Part shown: piece after piece, positions 25,438-35,038 of the stretch
How positions within the stretch are numbered: the stretch's first letter is position 1
Layout: each line of letters starts with the position of its first letter
Assembly (NCBI GenBank): GCA_041737835.1
Contig: JBGSQY010000018.1
Strand: one strand, 5' to 3'
Source of the DNA: Bythopirellula sp041737835
GTDB taxonomy: Bacteria; Planctomycetota; Planctomycetia; Pirellulales; Lacipirellulaceae
Length of the DNA: 64,000 bases
Notes under the pieces: model-generated
The model's input: only the letters and a program-made list of their open reading frames with translations
Database searches by the model: none
What the model was told of the DNA's origin: nothing
Translations under genes and position numbers: made by a program

Positions 25438-26094
25438 ATGGCGGCAGAAGACCCGATTGTTGTTTGGCACGAACAAAGCGTTTCCCGCGCGGATCGCGAA
25501 GCACTCAATGGCCATCGCGGCTGCGTGGTGTGGTTCACCGGGCTGAGCGGCTGCGGCAAAAGCACGATCGCCAACGTCGTTGATAAGCTGCTGTGGGACC
25601 GCAAGGTGCGCAGTTATTTGCTCGATGGCGATAACGTGCGTCACGGCCTGAATGCCACGCCCGATATGCTAGCAAAGCGCTACGGCGAAGAATTCGGCAA
25701 ACGGTTTGGCTTGGGCTTTTCGCAACAAGACCGCGAAGAGAATATCCGCCGCGTGGGTGCCGTGGCTGGGCTGCTCGCCAACGCTGGTCTCATCACGCTC
25801 ACTGCGTTCGTGAGCCCCTTTCGTGGCGATCGCGATTCGGTGCGAGCCAGTTTGCCTGCAGGAGATTTCATTGAAGTATTTGTCGATGCTTCGCTGGAAA
25901 CGTGCGAAGCTCGCGATCCCAAAGGACTTTATAAGAAAGCTCGCGCGGGGGAAATCGCTAACTTCACCGGTATCAGCTCTCCTTACGAAGCCCCTGAAAA
26001 ACCTGAGGTAGTGCTTGATTCCAACACGCTCGCACCACCCGAACTTGCTCAGCAGGTCATCGATCGCTTGGTTGAACTCGGCAAGATCAGCTAG
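25438..26094 (+). CDS. cysC: Adenylylsulfate kinase (APS kinase)
   Basis: 218 residues from ATG 25438. Phosphorylates APS to PAPS, the activated sulfate donor. The P-loop 'WFTGLSGCGKSTIANVVD' is at about 32-49. 'YLLDGDNVRHGLN' is the APS-binding signature, followed by 'FSQQDREENIRRVGAVAGLL', 'FVSPFRGDRD', 'VFVDASLETCEARDPKGLYK' and 'FTGISSPYEAPEKPE'. All expected motifs are present. No cysD/cysN or sulfotransferase lies next to it, so here it is free-standing. It may supply PAPS for sulfate assimilation or for making sulfated polymers. Confidence 0.95.
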   Translation: MAAEDPIVVWHEQSVSRADREALNGHRGCVVWFTGLSGCGKSTIANVVDKLLWDRKVRSYLLDGDNVRHGLNATPDMLAKRYGEEFGKRFGLGFSQQDREENIRRVGAVAGLLANAGLITLTAFVSPFRGDRDSVRASLPAGDFIEVFVDASLETCEARDPKGLYKKARAGEIANFTGISSPYEAPEKPEVVLDSNTLAPPELAQQVIDRLVELGKIS

Positions 26095-26238
26095 CGTCCT
26101 GCTAGTGATTTGAATCACTCAATTGCGGCAAACTTTCACGCTAGCGCTGTTGTTCATGTTGACCGCGCAATGCCAGGAGGATTAGATTGCGCATGCGTGG
26201 GAGGCGCTCGCCCACACACTTTTCACGGAGGGACGAGG

Positions 26239-26586
26239 ATGAAAGCTTTAGTCCGTCGCGGCCCAGCAAGCGAATTGGCGAACCGACTCACCCTGTTGGA
26301 AGTCGAGGCCAGCTACGCGGCGGGAATCTCTTCGCTCCAGAATTCGCACGAACATCTGCGGTCGGAGTTGATCGGGCAAGAAACGGCCCAACGCGTGCGC
26401 GAGGAACTCGAATCGCAATTACCGGGACGAGTACGCCAACTCCGCGTGTCAGCGACCGACAAATTCGTGATTCTTGCTGGCTCGTGCGGTTCGTATTACA
26501 CGAAACAACTCGCACAGCACGTGGCGATGGAATTGCTTGACGACGAACGGCTGGTCAACAACATCGTAGTCTTGCCGGCAAAGTGA
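26239..26586 (+). CDS. Small BON-like domain protein
   Basis: 115 residues from ATG 26239, preceded by GGAGGGACGAGG, a strong Shine-Dalgarno sequence; the frame is open upstream to 26110, but that part does not look coding. The C-terminal half ('RVREELESQLPGRVRQLRVS', then 'FVILAGSCGSYYTKQLAQHV' and 'DERLVNNIVV') has the alternating beta/Gly/helix pattern of BON domains, which bind phospholipid or other ligands. No signal peptide is visible, so it is probably cytoplasmic. Function unknown. Confidence 0.65.
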   Translation: MKALVRRGPASELANRLTLLEVEASYAAGISSLQNSHEHLRSELIGQETAQRVREELESQLPGRVRQLRVSATDKFVILAGSCGSYYTKQLAQHVAMELLDDERLVNNIVVLPAK

Positions 26587-26671
26587 ACGACTCGCCCTGG
26601 CAAAGCATTCTCGCAGGCCAAAATTTGGCGGAATCTAAGACTCTCTTCGAGATTCCTGCGAAACCTGTCGC

Positions 26672-26677
26672 TATAAT
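26672..26677 (+). promoter_or_regulatory. TATAAT -10 box upstream of the CotH protein gene
   Basis: A perfect TATAAT lies 65 bases before the ATG at 26742. The matching -35 is weak (TTCGAG at 26646-26651 with a 20-base spacer). Plausible housekeeping promoter. Confidence 0.45.
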
Positions 26678-26741
26678 GTCCTGAAAACTGCTGCAATATC
26701 CAGCACGCTTGTCAGTTCGATCAGTCTTTTTCCCTATTTCT

Positions 26742-29700
26742 ATGCGACATCACTTACCACGTATTTCCAGCGGCAATGGCCGTGCCCTTACTTTCGAAAC
26801 TCTCGAAGAGCGACTTCCGCTGGATGCCTCGGACCTTCGGCTTACGGAGCTCGTTGCGTCGAATGACAACGGCCTGCAAGACTATGACGGCTCGTCATCC
26901 GATTGGGTTGAAATATACAACAGTGGGACTACATCCGTTGACCTCGCGGGCCTCTATCTCACGGACAATAGCAACAACAAAACGAAATGGCAGTTTCCTG
27001 CAGGCAGCGGCTCAATCGCTTCCGGAGGTTACAAGATCGTTTTTGCTTCCAGCAAGAACACCATCAAACCTAATGGCGAAGTGCATACAAGTTTCAGTCT
27101 CAGTGCCGACGGCGAGTATCTCGGGATAATCGCAGCCAATGGTACGACGGTGATTGATCAGTTTTCGCCTGAGTTTCCGCAACAGTACGAAGATATCTCC
27201 TACGGCGTGGCGATGGTGCCGACGGGCATGACAACGACCATCCTGGCTACTGGTGCTCAATCAAAATCCTGGGTGCCGAATAGCAGCATTTACGATGCGA
27301 CTTGGACAAGCCGAACATTCAATGACTCGACGTTTACGATCGTAGGCCCCACTGGTGTGGGTTATGAACAAAATCCGGGCGATGCCGTGAACTTCACGGC
27401 CGAGATTGGCCGTACGATCCCTACTGGAACAACGTCGGTCTATACCCGCGTCAACTTCAACCCTTCGACACTCGCCGGAATCGATCAACTCACATTACGT
27501 ATGCGTTACGATGACGGGTTCGTCGCGTATATCAACGGCGTGCGCATTGCTGAAGGATTTGCTCCTGAAGTGGCCCAATGGAATTCGGTGGCCACGGGAC
27601 AACGAGATGATTCACTCGCAGAGCAGTTTGTGGATTTTGACGTCAGCACAGTAATACCCTATCTAGTCACGGGTCAAAACGTCCTTGCGATCCACGGGAT
27701 GAACACGGCAAGCTCATCTTCCGACATGCTGATTTCGCCGATACTCGTGGCTTCGGCTGCTCAAATCACAACGCCAACCGACGCTGGTTATTTTGAGATT
27801 TCGACTCCTGGCTACGGTAATGGCGACACCAACTTCGCGGGATACGCCGCGGATCCGGTAATGAGCATCCCCCGCGGGTTTTATAGTTCGCCACAGTCGG
27901 TAACTATCACGACGGCGACGCCTGGTGCGATCATCGTCTACACCACGAATGGGTCAGCTCCCACGGTGAATGCGAATCTGGGAATCACCAACGGCACGCT
28001 TTATACGGGACCGATCAACGTCTCCGGCACCACAGTCCTGCGTGCCAGCGCCTTCAAGCTCGATTACCGACCTTCATTCGTTACGGCCAACAGTTATCTG
28101 TTCGTCAACGACATCATCAATCAATCTCCGAGCGGACAGACACCGCCAGGCGGGTGGGCCAACAATGGCTTAAACGGTCAGGAAATGAATTATGGGATCG
28201 ACCCAGAAGTTATTTCTTTCTACGGCGCGCAAGCCGTGAAAGATGCGCTCACATCCATCCCTTCGATTTCGATCTCGACCGACGTGGCGAATTTGTTCGA
28301 TGCGACTACGGGTATCTATGTTAACGCACTCAATCGGGGCCGTCCCTGGGAACGACCCGCATCGGTGGAATTGATCGATCCCGACGGTTCGGAAGCGGGC
28401 TTTATGGTCAACGCCGGACTTCGTATTCGAGGTGGCTATAGTCGAAACGACTTCAATCCGAAGCATGGATTCCGTTTGTATTTTCGGGGTGAATATGGGG
28501 CGGGGCATCTTGAGTATCCGCTGTTCGGTGATGAAGGCGCTGAAGAATTTGACGTCATCGATTTGCGAACCGAGCAAAACTACTCCTGGTCGTCGGAAGG
28601 AAACACTCAAAATTCATTCGTTCGCGAAGTATTTGCCCGTGATCTGATGCGAGACTTGGGTCAGGAGTATACCCGAAGTCGGTACTATCACCTGTATTTG
28701 GACGGCGTTTACTGGGGAATCTATCAAACTCAGGAGCGCGTTGAGGAGTACTATGGAGAGACCTATTTTGGAGGTAACGAGCTCGATTACGACGTCGTGA
28801 AAGCTGGCCTTGGAGACGTGGGAGGGACCGAACTTTCAGCCGGTAACGATCAGGCTTGGCAGCAGCTGTTCAACTATGGTGAAGCAATCGCCGCCAATAT
28901 CAATACCAACGCAAACTTGTATTGGACGATGCAAGGTCTAAACCCCGACGGGACTCGCAATCCCAGCCTGCCAGTACTCTTAGACGTCGATAACCTGATC
29001 ACCTTTATGTCGATCGTCATCTTCACAGGCGGATATGACTCGGGCATCTCGCAGTTTTTGGGCAATAACTTGGCCAACAACTGGTTTGGGATCTACAACC
29101 GCGAAACAGCCGACCGAGGTTTTCAGTTCTATGTTCATGACAATGAACATTCGCTGGGAGCCGGCAGTCCCCTCCATTCAACGGCCAACATGGACCGCAC
29201 GGGTCCGTTCAACAACGGCAACCAGAGCAATTATTCGCAGTTTAATCCGCAATATCTCCACCAAGATTTATTACAGCATCCTGAATACAAACAGAAATTT
29301 ATCGACCATGCCCAGAAAGAGTATTTCAACGGCGGTGCATTGACGGTCGAGAATAACATCGCACGACTATTGGACCGTAAGAATCAGGTCGATCCAGCAA
29401 TCATAGCTGAGTCCGCGCGTTGGGGTGATGCCCAAGTGTCGACTCCACTCAAGAAGGCTGACTGGCAAAACGAGATTAATTGGCTTACTAATACCTACTT
29501 TCCCTATAGAAACAACGTCGTTCTTAATCAACTTCGTACCGATGGTTTGTTTACGTCGTTCAATGCCCCCAGTTACAGCCAACATGGCGGCGAAGTTCCT
29601 ATGGGATATAGTTTGACGATGACCGCATCGGCGGGAACGATCTACTTCACCACCGATGGGGTGACTGACCCACGACTCATTGGAGGAGCGCCCAATCCTG

Positions 29701-30263
29701 CGGCTTCGATTTATACCGGGGCAGTATCGCTTAGCGGCGAAGTCACCGTCAAAGCTCGCTTGCGCACGTCAACCGGCGCATGGTCGGGATTAGTCGAGGC
29801 AACTTTCAGTGTCGCCAGCTTGCCAGGAGATTTTGATTCCGATGGAGACGTCGACGGTCGTGACTTCCTGAGGTGGCAACGTGGCGATTCAACAACTCCC
29901 CATAGCAGCAGTGATCTTACCGAATGGCAATCCAGTTATGGAATTGGCCTATTCACGGCTGCAGAAAGTGCTGAAACCCTGACTTTTAGCGACCAGACTT
30001 GGGAGACCTTTTCGCTCCCACTCGCGTATCCTAAGCAAGACGAGAATCGAGTCCAAGCACTCGCAGAAGATTCTTCGGCGATACAATCGACTCAATCCCG
30101 CAGAGATTTTGAGTGGAATGGGACTCTCTTCAATCGTTCCAATGCAGAAGATTTTTCATTCCTATCTTCGGCTGAGGATGTTAATTACGAGCTAACCGAG
30201 TTCGACTTGGTTTTTGATGAATGGGAAAGTCTTATGGAAACATCCATTCTCACCGCTACTTAA
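26742..30263 (+). CDS. Large secreted CotH / lamin-tail / dockerin-like protein
   Basis: 1173 residues from ATG 26742. The N-terminus carries the planctomycete export-type signal 'RALTFETLEERLPLDAS'. Domains in order: a lamin-tail domain (about 20-150: 'LRLTELVASNDNG', 'SDWVEIYNSGTT', 'LYLTDNSNNKTKWQFP'), a jelly-roll-like region, a chitobiase-C-like module ('GFYSSPQSVTITTATPGAII'), the CotH kinase-fold domain (about 510-900: 'NAGLRIRGGYSRNDFNPKHG', 'FVREVFARDL', 'YYHLYLDGVYWGIYQTQERV', 'FYVHDNEHSLG'), a second chitobiase-C-like module ('YSLTMTASAGTIYFTTDGV'), and one dockerin-like repeat 'DFDSDGDVDGRDFLRWQRGD' (about 1038). The tail is acidic. CotH proteins phosphorylate spore coat proteins in Bacillus; here a surface role is likely. 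Its stop overlaps the lpxK stop by three bases. Confidence 0.85.
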   Translation: MRHHLPRISSGNGRALTFETLEERLPLDASDLRLTELVASNDNGLQDYDGSSSDWVEIYNSGTTSVDLAGLYLTDNSNNKTKWQFPAGSGSIASGGYKIVFASSKNTIKPNGEVHTSFSLSADGEYLGIIAANGTTVIDQFSPEFPQQYEDISYGVAMVPTGMTTTILATGAQSKSWVPNSSIYDATWTSRTFNDSTFTIVGPTGVGYEQNPGDAVNFTAEIGRTIPTGTTSVYTRVNFNPSTLAGIDQLTLRMRYDDGFVAYINGVRIAEGFAPEVAQWNSVATGQRDDSLAEQFVDFDVSTVIPYLVTGQNVLAIHGMNTASSSSDMLISPILVASAAQITTPTDAGYFEISTPGYGNGDTNFAGYAADPVMSIPRGFYSSPQSVTITTATPGAIIVYTTNGSAPTVNANLGITNGTLYTGPINVSGTTVLRASAFKLDYRPSFVTANSYLFVNDIINQSPSGQTPPGGWANNGLNGQEMNYGIDPEVISFYGAQAVKDALTSIPSISISTDVANLFDATTGIYVNALNRGRPWERPASVELIDPDGSEAGFMVNAGLRIRGGYSRNDFNPKHGFRLYFRGEYGAGHLEYPLFGDEGAEEFDVIDLRTEQNYSWSSEGNTQNSFVREVFARDLMRDLGQEYTRSRYYHLYLDGVYWGIYQTQERVEEYYGETYFGGNELDYDVVKAGLGDVGGTELSAGNDQAWQQLFNYGEAIAANINTNANLYWTMQGLNPDGTRNPSLPVLLDVDNLITFMSIVIFTGGYDSGISQFLGNNLANNWFGIYNRETADRGFQFYVHDNEHSLGAGSPLHSTANMDRTGPFNNGNQSNYSQFNPQYLHQDLLQHPEYKQKFIDHAQKEYFNGGALTVENNIARLLDRKNQVDPAIIAESARWGDAQVSTPLKKADWQNEINWLTNTYFPYRNNVVLNQLRTDGLFTSFNAPSYSQHGGEVPMGYSLTMTASAGTIYFTTDGVTDPRLIGGAPNPAASIYTGAVSLSGEVTVKARLRTSTGAWSGLVEATFSVASLPGDFDSDGDVDGRDFLRWQRGDSTTPHSSSDLTEWQSSYGIGLFTAAESAETLTFSDQTWETFSLPLAYPKQDENRVQALAEDSSAIQSTQSRRDFEWNGTLFNRSNAEDFSFLSSAEDVNYELTEFDLVFDEWESLMETSILTAT

Positions 30264-31324
30264 ATTGCATCCCGCAGAATTTGTTCGGAAGTCTGGCGCA
30301 GACGTTGTTCGAGAATCTCTTGGCCAGCCAGAAACCCAATCTCAATCCCCACGGCCCAGAGCGGAATGCTTCCCACCGTCGGCACGCGTAGCTTGACGAG
30401 ATCTTTGCGCGTGCAAACCACGATGTCGGCTTGTTGGCTCCATTGGCTCAAGGAGGTGACGTCGTCGCGGGTGTAGTTGTGGTGATCGGGGAACTCAAGC
30501 CAGGCCACGACTTCACAACCCAACGTCCCGACCGTGTGCCGAAAACCGGTGGGATTGCCGATTCCACAGAACGCCGCAACTCGCTTGCCGGACAAAATAT
30601 TGGTGTCGACCTGTTGACCTGCGCTATTTAGGAGTGCGGCCACGCGATGTTCCACTTCGCACCAAGTGGCTTGAGGGGCAAGTTTCGCCACACGCTGTCG
30701 GATCTTTTCCCGTTCGCTGGGAGCGAGCATGTCGGCTCGACTGAGAACAACAGCGTCGGCTCTCGCTAAGCCGGCAAGCGGCTCGCGCAATGTTCCGCGG
30801 GGGAATACGTGCTCGAACCCGAACGGTTCCGTGGCGTCGAGCAGCACAATGTCCAAGTCCCGTTGCAACCGACGATGCTGAAAGCCGTCGTCGAGCAAGA
30901 TGATTTGCATCTCGAGTTCTTCAACCGCCACTTGGGCCGCGGCCACTCGGTCGGGGTTCTGCACGTGGGGCACATCCGGCAGCGCGAGTTCCAATTCCAA
31001 CGCTTCATCGTTGTAACCCCCTGCCTCAGCGCCATACCCACGGCTGACGATGGCCACACGAATGTCGTCGGCACGTAAGTGACGGGCGATCCACTCGACA
31101 AACGGTGTCTTGCCCGTTCCCCCCAGTGTGAGATTCCCGACGCTCACTACTGGCACGCCCGCATTGTGAGTTTCCGCCTTACCGCTGGCGTAGCGACGGT
31201 TGCGGTAACGCATCGCCAACGTGTACGGCACTTCGGCGATGCGCAGGGCAGTCCGCATGGCAATGGCCTTGGCACCCGTGCGTCGACCGCTCACAAGCTC
31301 GCGAAATTCAGTGGGAGAGAGCAT
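30260..31324 (-). CDS. lpxK: Tetraacyldisaccharide 4'-kinase
   Basis: 354 residues from ATG 31324, preceded by GAGAAGGATGC (good ribosome binding site); an upstream ATG at 31357 has none. Phosphorylates the lipid A precursor at the inner membrane. The Walker A region is 'VVSVGNLTLGGTGKTPFVEW'. Further motifs are 'AIVSRGYGAEAGGYNDE', 'GDEALEL'-like stretch, 'ILLDDGFQHRRLQRDLDIVL' and 'FPRGTLREPLAGLARADAVV', with the C-terminal 'FCGIGNPTGF' and 'FPDHHNYT'. It shows that the organism makes lipid A. No other lpx genes are adjacent; the gene converges on the CotH gene with an overlap of the two stop codons. Confidence 0.93.
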   Translation of the reverse strand: MLSPTEFRELVSGRRTGAKAIAMRTALRIAEVPYTLAMRYRNRRYASGKAETHNAGVPVVSVGNLTLGGTGKTPFVEWIARHLRADDIRVAIVSRGYGAEAGGYNDEALELELALPDVPHVQNPDRVAAAQVAVEELEMQIILLDDGFQHRRLQRDLDIVLLDATEPFGFEHVFPRGTLREPLAGLARADAVVLSRADMLAPSEREKIRQRVAKLAPQATWCEVEHRVAALLNSAGQQVDTNILSGKRVAAFCGIGNPTGFRHTVGTLGCEVVAWLEFPDHHNYTRDDVTSLSQWSQQADIVVCTRKDLVKLRVPTVGSIPLWAVGIEIGFLAGQEILEQRLRQTSEQILRDAI

Positions 31325-31450
31325 GCATCCTTCTCTAAAAATTGAGTTAGGCCGCATTTTCCGGAAAATTGGGCTGGTTCACTACCCCAGCTTCCCTGAA
31401 AAACTCGGCCGGTGACCTGACCAACGCGGCGGGACTTCTATAATGGAGGC

Positions 31451-34400
31451 ATGGCCAGCGTCATTCAACCACCGCCCTCTCCTCCCCCATTCGTCACCGG
31501 TCCACGGGCCGAAGAGTTGTTGGTCGACGAGCAAATCCGGCAAACACGCCGGACACTCAAGTTTGTCGACTTCTGCTCGGGGATGCTCACGCTCGTCATC
31601 GGCGTGATGTTGTATCTGCTCGTCATGTCGGTGCTTGAACATTGGGTGATCCCCGGCGGCTGGAACGGTCCGACCCGTTTGATCCTGTTTTGTGTGATGG
31701 TCGCCGGGATCGGGTGGTACAGTTGGCGAACCTTTTGGCCGTTGTTTTCACGGCCCATCAATCCCGCCTACGCCGCGCAGCTCATTGAGCGGAACACGCC
31801 CTCGCTCAAAAACAGTTTGCTGAATTTCTTGCTGCTGCGGAGTCGTCGGCAACAGCTTTCTCAAAAAGTTTATCAAGCCATCGAACAGCAAGCGGCTCAA
31901 CGTCTGTCAGAAGTTTCGCTCGACACGGTCGTCGACCGCACGGCGCTGTTGCGGCTCGGTTATGTGCTCGTGGCAGTAGTAGCGATTTGTGCGCTCTATC
32001 GCGTGTTCTCGCCGAAGAATCTTACTTCGTCGATGGAACGGGTTTTGATGCCGTGGTCGAACACCGCAGCCCCTAGCCGGGTGGAGATTCTCGAAGTCAC
32101 GCCGGGCAACACAGAAATCGCACGCGGCGAGCATTTGGAAATTACTGCCAAGCTGCAAGGGCTCCGCCATGATGAAGCTGTTCGGGTTTATTACTCCACC
32201 CTCGATAAGCAGGCCGTGGATCGCAATGTGCTACTCAGTGCGTCGGAGGGGGGGTCGCAATTTCGTGGCTTGATTCCCGATCGGTTCTCGACCGGCGAAA
32301 ACAGCGGCGTGCAACAAGATCTTGAGTATTGGATCGAAGCGGGTGACGCCAAATCGCAAAAGTATAAGGTCACGGTCTTTGCGCGACCGACGTTGGTGGT
32401 TGAGAAAATCCGCTATCAGTATCCCTCCTACACCGACCTATCTCCTCGGGAAGTGGAAGGAACGGGCGACGTGAGCGCGCTCGAAGGGACGAAGGTGACG
32501 GTCTACGCGCTCGCCAATCAGGACATCGCCACGGCCAACGTCGATTTCAACGCCGATGGGCGAAACGATCTGCCGATGTCGTCTAAAGGAGATAAGGCGA
32601 ACGCACAGTTCACGCTTTCGCTAAAAGAAGACCGCCGCACTCCGGAATACGACAGCTACACGTTGCAATACAAGACAACAAAAGGCCGCACGAGCACGCT
32701 GCCGCCGAAATACAATATCGCCGTCACGCCCGATCACTCACCGGAAGTTCGCATCCTGGCTCCCGCGAATGATGAAGGTCAACTCGTCGAGCAACTCGAC
32801 GTGCCGGTGGATATGCCCTTCACGGTGGAGGTCGAAGCCCGCGATCCCGACTTCATGCTGTCCAACGTCGTCATTTTGGGCGAAGTTGAGGGGCAACAAG
32901 TTATGAGCCGTGATCTGCTCAAGCAAGAACACTCGGGCAAGTTTGTCGGTCGCATGACCGCCACTCCGCAAGAATTCAATCTCAAGCCGGGCGACATCGT
33001 GGAGTATTGGGCGACGGCGATCGACAATCGGCAACCCGAGCCCAACATCGCGAAGACGGATAAATTAAAAATTCGCGTGCTGGGTCGGCCCGACTTCGGG
33101 CAACAAGGACAAGGCGAGCAACAGGGCGAAGGCCAATCCGGCGAGCAAGGTGAAGCGGGCGAGAGTGGCGAAGGAGAAAGCGGCGAACAAGGGGAAGGCC
33201 AAGCGGGCGGTGGCGCCGGTGAAGGGGGTGAAGAGCAAGAAGGCGAAGGTGAGGCCGGCCAACAAGGGGGTGAAGGAGAATCCCAGGGCGAACAAGAAGG
33301 CCAAGCCGGACAAGGAGGCGGATCGAACGAAGGTGAAAACTCCGATTCGCAAGAATCTCAAGGTGCCGGTGGCAATTCGTCTTCATCGGGCGGTGAGAAC
33401 CAAGGCTCTGATCAACAAGAAGGCCAGCAACAAGGTGACTCGCAATCCTCCGAGGGAGAAAGTGGCGGCGAAAACCAAGGCGGTGAGCAACAAGGTGATC
33501 CTAACGGCCAAGGGGGCGATCAATCTCAAGGCCAAAGTGGCGAACAAGGAAAAGTTTCTGCCGAAGGAGATAGTGATGGTGAAGCTTTTGAGCGCATGAG
33601 CGAACACTTTGCCGAGCAGAATCAAAAGTCTCAAGGCGAGGGACAATCCTCCGACGGCGAATCTCCCGAGGAAAGCGGTTCGACCGATCCAGCCCAAGCG
33701 AGTGAAAACCAAAACAAATCCGAACAGAATGACGCGGGCAACGAGACGCAATCCCGCGAAGGTGACGGTCAAGGTTCACCCGAAGAACAGCAGCAAAGCG
33801 GCGGCAAGGAAGGTCAAAACCAAGATCAGGGAATCGACGGTAACCAAGAAGGTGAAAAATCAGAAGGTTCGGGCGCTGAAGGACAGCCCAGCGAACAACG
33901 TGAACAGCAACGCAGCGATGCCGAACAAGGAGACGAAGGCGAGAAGCAAGAAGCCCCCGGCGGGAAAATGTCGACAGAGCAAGGTGAGCAAGGAGCAGGG
34001 AACAATCCTGGTGACAACGAAGGCTCGATGGACACCGACAACGGGCGGAAGTCACGCGACAAGAGTGACGAAGGCAAGCCCGATGCGGAAATGAACGATC
34101 AAGAAGCCCCCGGCCAAGCCAACAGCCAACAGGAATCGGATTCTTCTGGTGCGAATGGTGGAGACCAATCGGGCGGCGGTCAAGAGGGAGCTGGCCAGCA
34201 GGCCGATGCGGAAGGAACTGGTACGGCCGGCGAGAATACTGCGGCGGATGACGGTGGTGGACAAGCCGCCGAACAAGGCGCAGGTGAGACGTCATCAAAT
34301 CCCGGCCAGCAGTCCGAGGCGGATAGCCCCACGGGCGAATCGAGTGAAGAAAACAAACCGGGCCAAGGAAGCAAGGAGTCGAACGAGCAAGGGGGCAACC

Positions 34401-34996
34401 AGCCCGGCGGCGAGCAAAGTCAAAGCGGTCCCGGCCAAGATGGCGAGCAGCCTCCTGAAGGTGAACCCACTAATAATCAAAACCCTCAAGAGGGCCAGAA
34501 CAATTCACAAACGACGGGTGCCCCTGGTGGTGGAATCCCCAGCGGCGGCGGCACAGGTAGCAACGAAATGGCTCCACCCCCGAATAGCGACACGGAACCA
34601 GGCGACGCGGCGAATCTCGATTACGCGAAAAAGCAAACCGATTTGGTGCTGGATCGTTTGGATGATCAACTCAAGAAAAAAGAGGTCGACAAAGACCTGC
34701 TCGACAAGCTTGGTTGGACCGAAGAAGAATTGCGCGAGTTTGTCGAACGCTGGAAAAACCTCAAGGCCGGAGCCGAGGCCAATCCCAACGAAGAAACGCA
34801 GCAGGAACTCGATAAGGCCCTGCGCAGCTTGGGATTGAATCCCGATCGCCGGACCGGTTTTAAATCGCAGGCAATCAAAGAAAAGTTGCGTGAACTGCAA
34901 GACTCCTATCGGGGACGTACACCCATAGAATATGCCGATCAGGTACGGGCTTATATGAAAGGGACGGCAACCGTCCCCGAGGAAAAGCAAGACTGA
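31451..34996 (+). CDS. Giant membrane protein with Gly/Gln/Glu/Ser low-complexity region
   Basis: 1181 residues. The N-terminal quarter has three membrane segments (about 40-60, 72-95 and 170-190), followed by a beta-rich extracytoplasmic region (about 205-545) with 'VEILEVTPGNTEIARGEHLE' and 'EVRILAPANDEGQ', resembling the DUF4175-type layout. Residues about 549-1036 are almost entirely Gly, Gln, Glu, Ser, Asn and Asp in imperfect short units (GEQGEG, NQGGEQQG). A folded helical C-terminus follows ('LDRLDDQLKKKEVDKDLLDK', 'GWTEEELREFVERW', 'FKSQAIKEKLRELQDSYRGR'). Proteins of this architecture are called 'circumsporozoite-like' in Rhodopirellula. The role is unknown; a cell-envelope function is likely. 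nadB begins 42 bases downstream. Confidence 0.8.
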   Translation: MASVIQPPPSPPPFVTGPRAEELLVDEQIRQTRRTLKFVDFCSGMLTLVIGVMLYLLVMSVLEHWVIPGGWNGPTRLILFCVMVAGIGWYSWRTFWPLFSRPINPAYAAQLIERNTPSLKNSLLNFLLLRSRRQQLSQKVYQAIEQQAAQRLSEVSLDTVVDRTALLRLGYVLVAVVAICALYRVFSPKNLTSSMERVLMPWSNTAAPSRVEILEVTPGNTEIARGEHLEITAKLQGLRHDEAVRVYYSTLDKQAVDRNVLLSASEGGSQFRGLIPDRFSTGENSGVQQDLEYWIEAGDAKSQKYKVTVFARPTLVVEKIRYQYPSYTDLSPREVEGTGDVSALEGTKVTVYALANQDIATANVDFNADGRNDLPMSSKGDKANAQFTLSLKEDRRTPEYDSYTLQYKTTKGRTSTLPPKYNIAVTPDHSPEVRILAPANDEGQLVEQLDVPVDMPFTVEVEARDPDFMLSNVVILGEVEGQQVMSRDLLKQEHSGKFVGRMTATPQEFNLKPGDIVEYWATAIDNRQPEPNIAKTDKLKIRVLGRPDFGQQGQGEQQGEGQSGEQGEAGESGEGESGEQGEGQAGGGAGEGGEEQEGEGEAGQQGGEGESQGEQEGQAGQGGGSNEGENSDSQESQGAGGNSSSSGGENQGSDQQEGQQQGDSQSSEGESGGENQGGEQQGDPNGQGGDQSQGQSGEQGKVSAEGDSDGEAFERMSEHFAEQNQKSQGEGQSSDGESPEESGSTDPAQASENQNKSEQNDAGNETQSREGDGQGSPEEQQQSGGKEGQNQDQGIDGNQEGEKSEGSGAEGQPSEQREQQRSDAEQGDEGEKQEAPGGKMSTEQGEQGAGNNPGDNEGSMDTDNGRKSRDKSDEGKPDAEMNDQEAPGQANSQQESDSSGANGGDQSGGGQEGAGQQADAEGTGTAGENTAADDGGGQAAEQGAGETSSNPGQQSEADSPTGESSEENKPGQGSKESNEQGGNQPGGEQSQSGPGQDGEQPPEGEPTNNQNPQEGQNNSQTTGAPGGGIPSGGGTGSNEMAPPPNSDTEPGDAANLDYAKKQTDLVLDRLDDQLKKKEVDKDLLDKLGWTEEELREFVERWKNLKAGAEANPNEETQQELDKALRSLGLNPDRRTGFKSQAIKEKLRELQDSYRGRTPIEYADQVRAYMKGTATVPEEKQD
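33098..34558 (+). repeat. Coding low-complexity repeat tract
   Basis: About 1.46 kb of purine-rich, CAAGG/GGCGAA-rich imperfect repeats encoding the Gly/Gln/Glu region. Antisense frames stay open for hundreds of codons only because of this composition. Copy number may vary between strains. Confidence 0.75.
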
Positions 34997-35038
34997 CGCC
35001 TGCTGGCGTTCAAACCATCGTTCGATCACAATGAGTCG

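Noticed and set aside
33383..34298. Long antisense frames within the giant protein gene
   Set aside because: They arise from the purine-rich repeat composition; the sense frame has membrane segments and folded ends.
33098..34558. Repeat tract as a CRISPR array or satellite
   Set aside because: Units are short, imperfect and keep the reading frame; no regular spacers.
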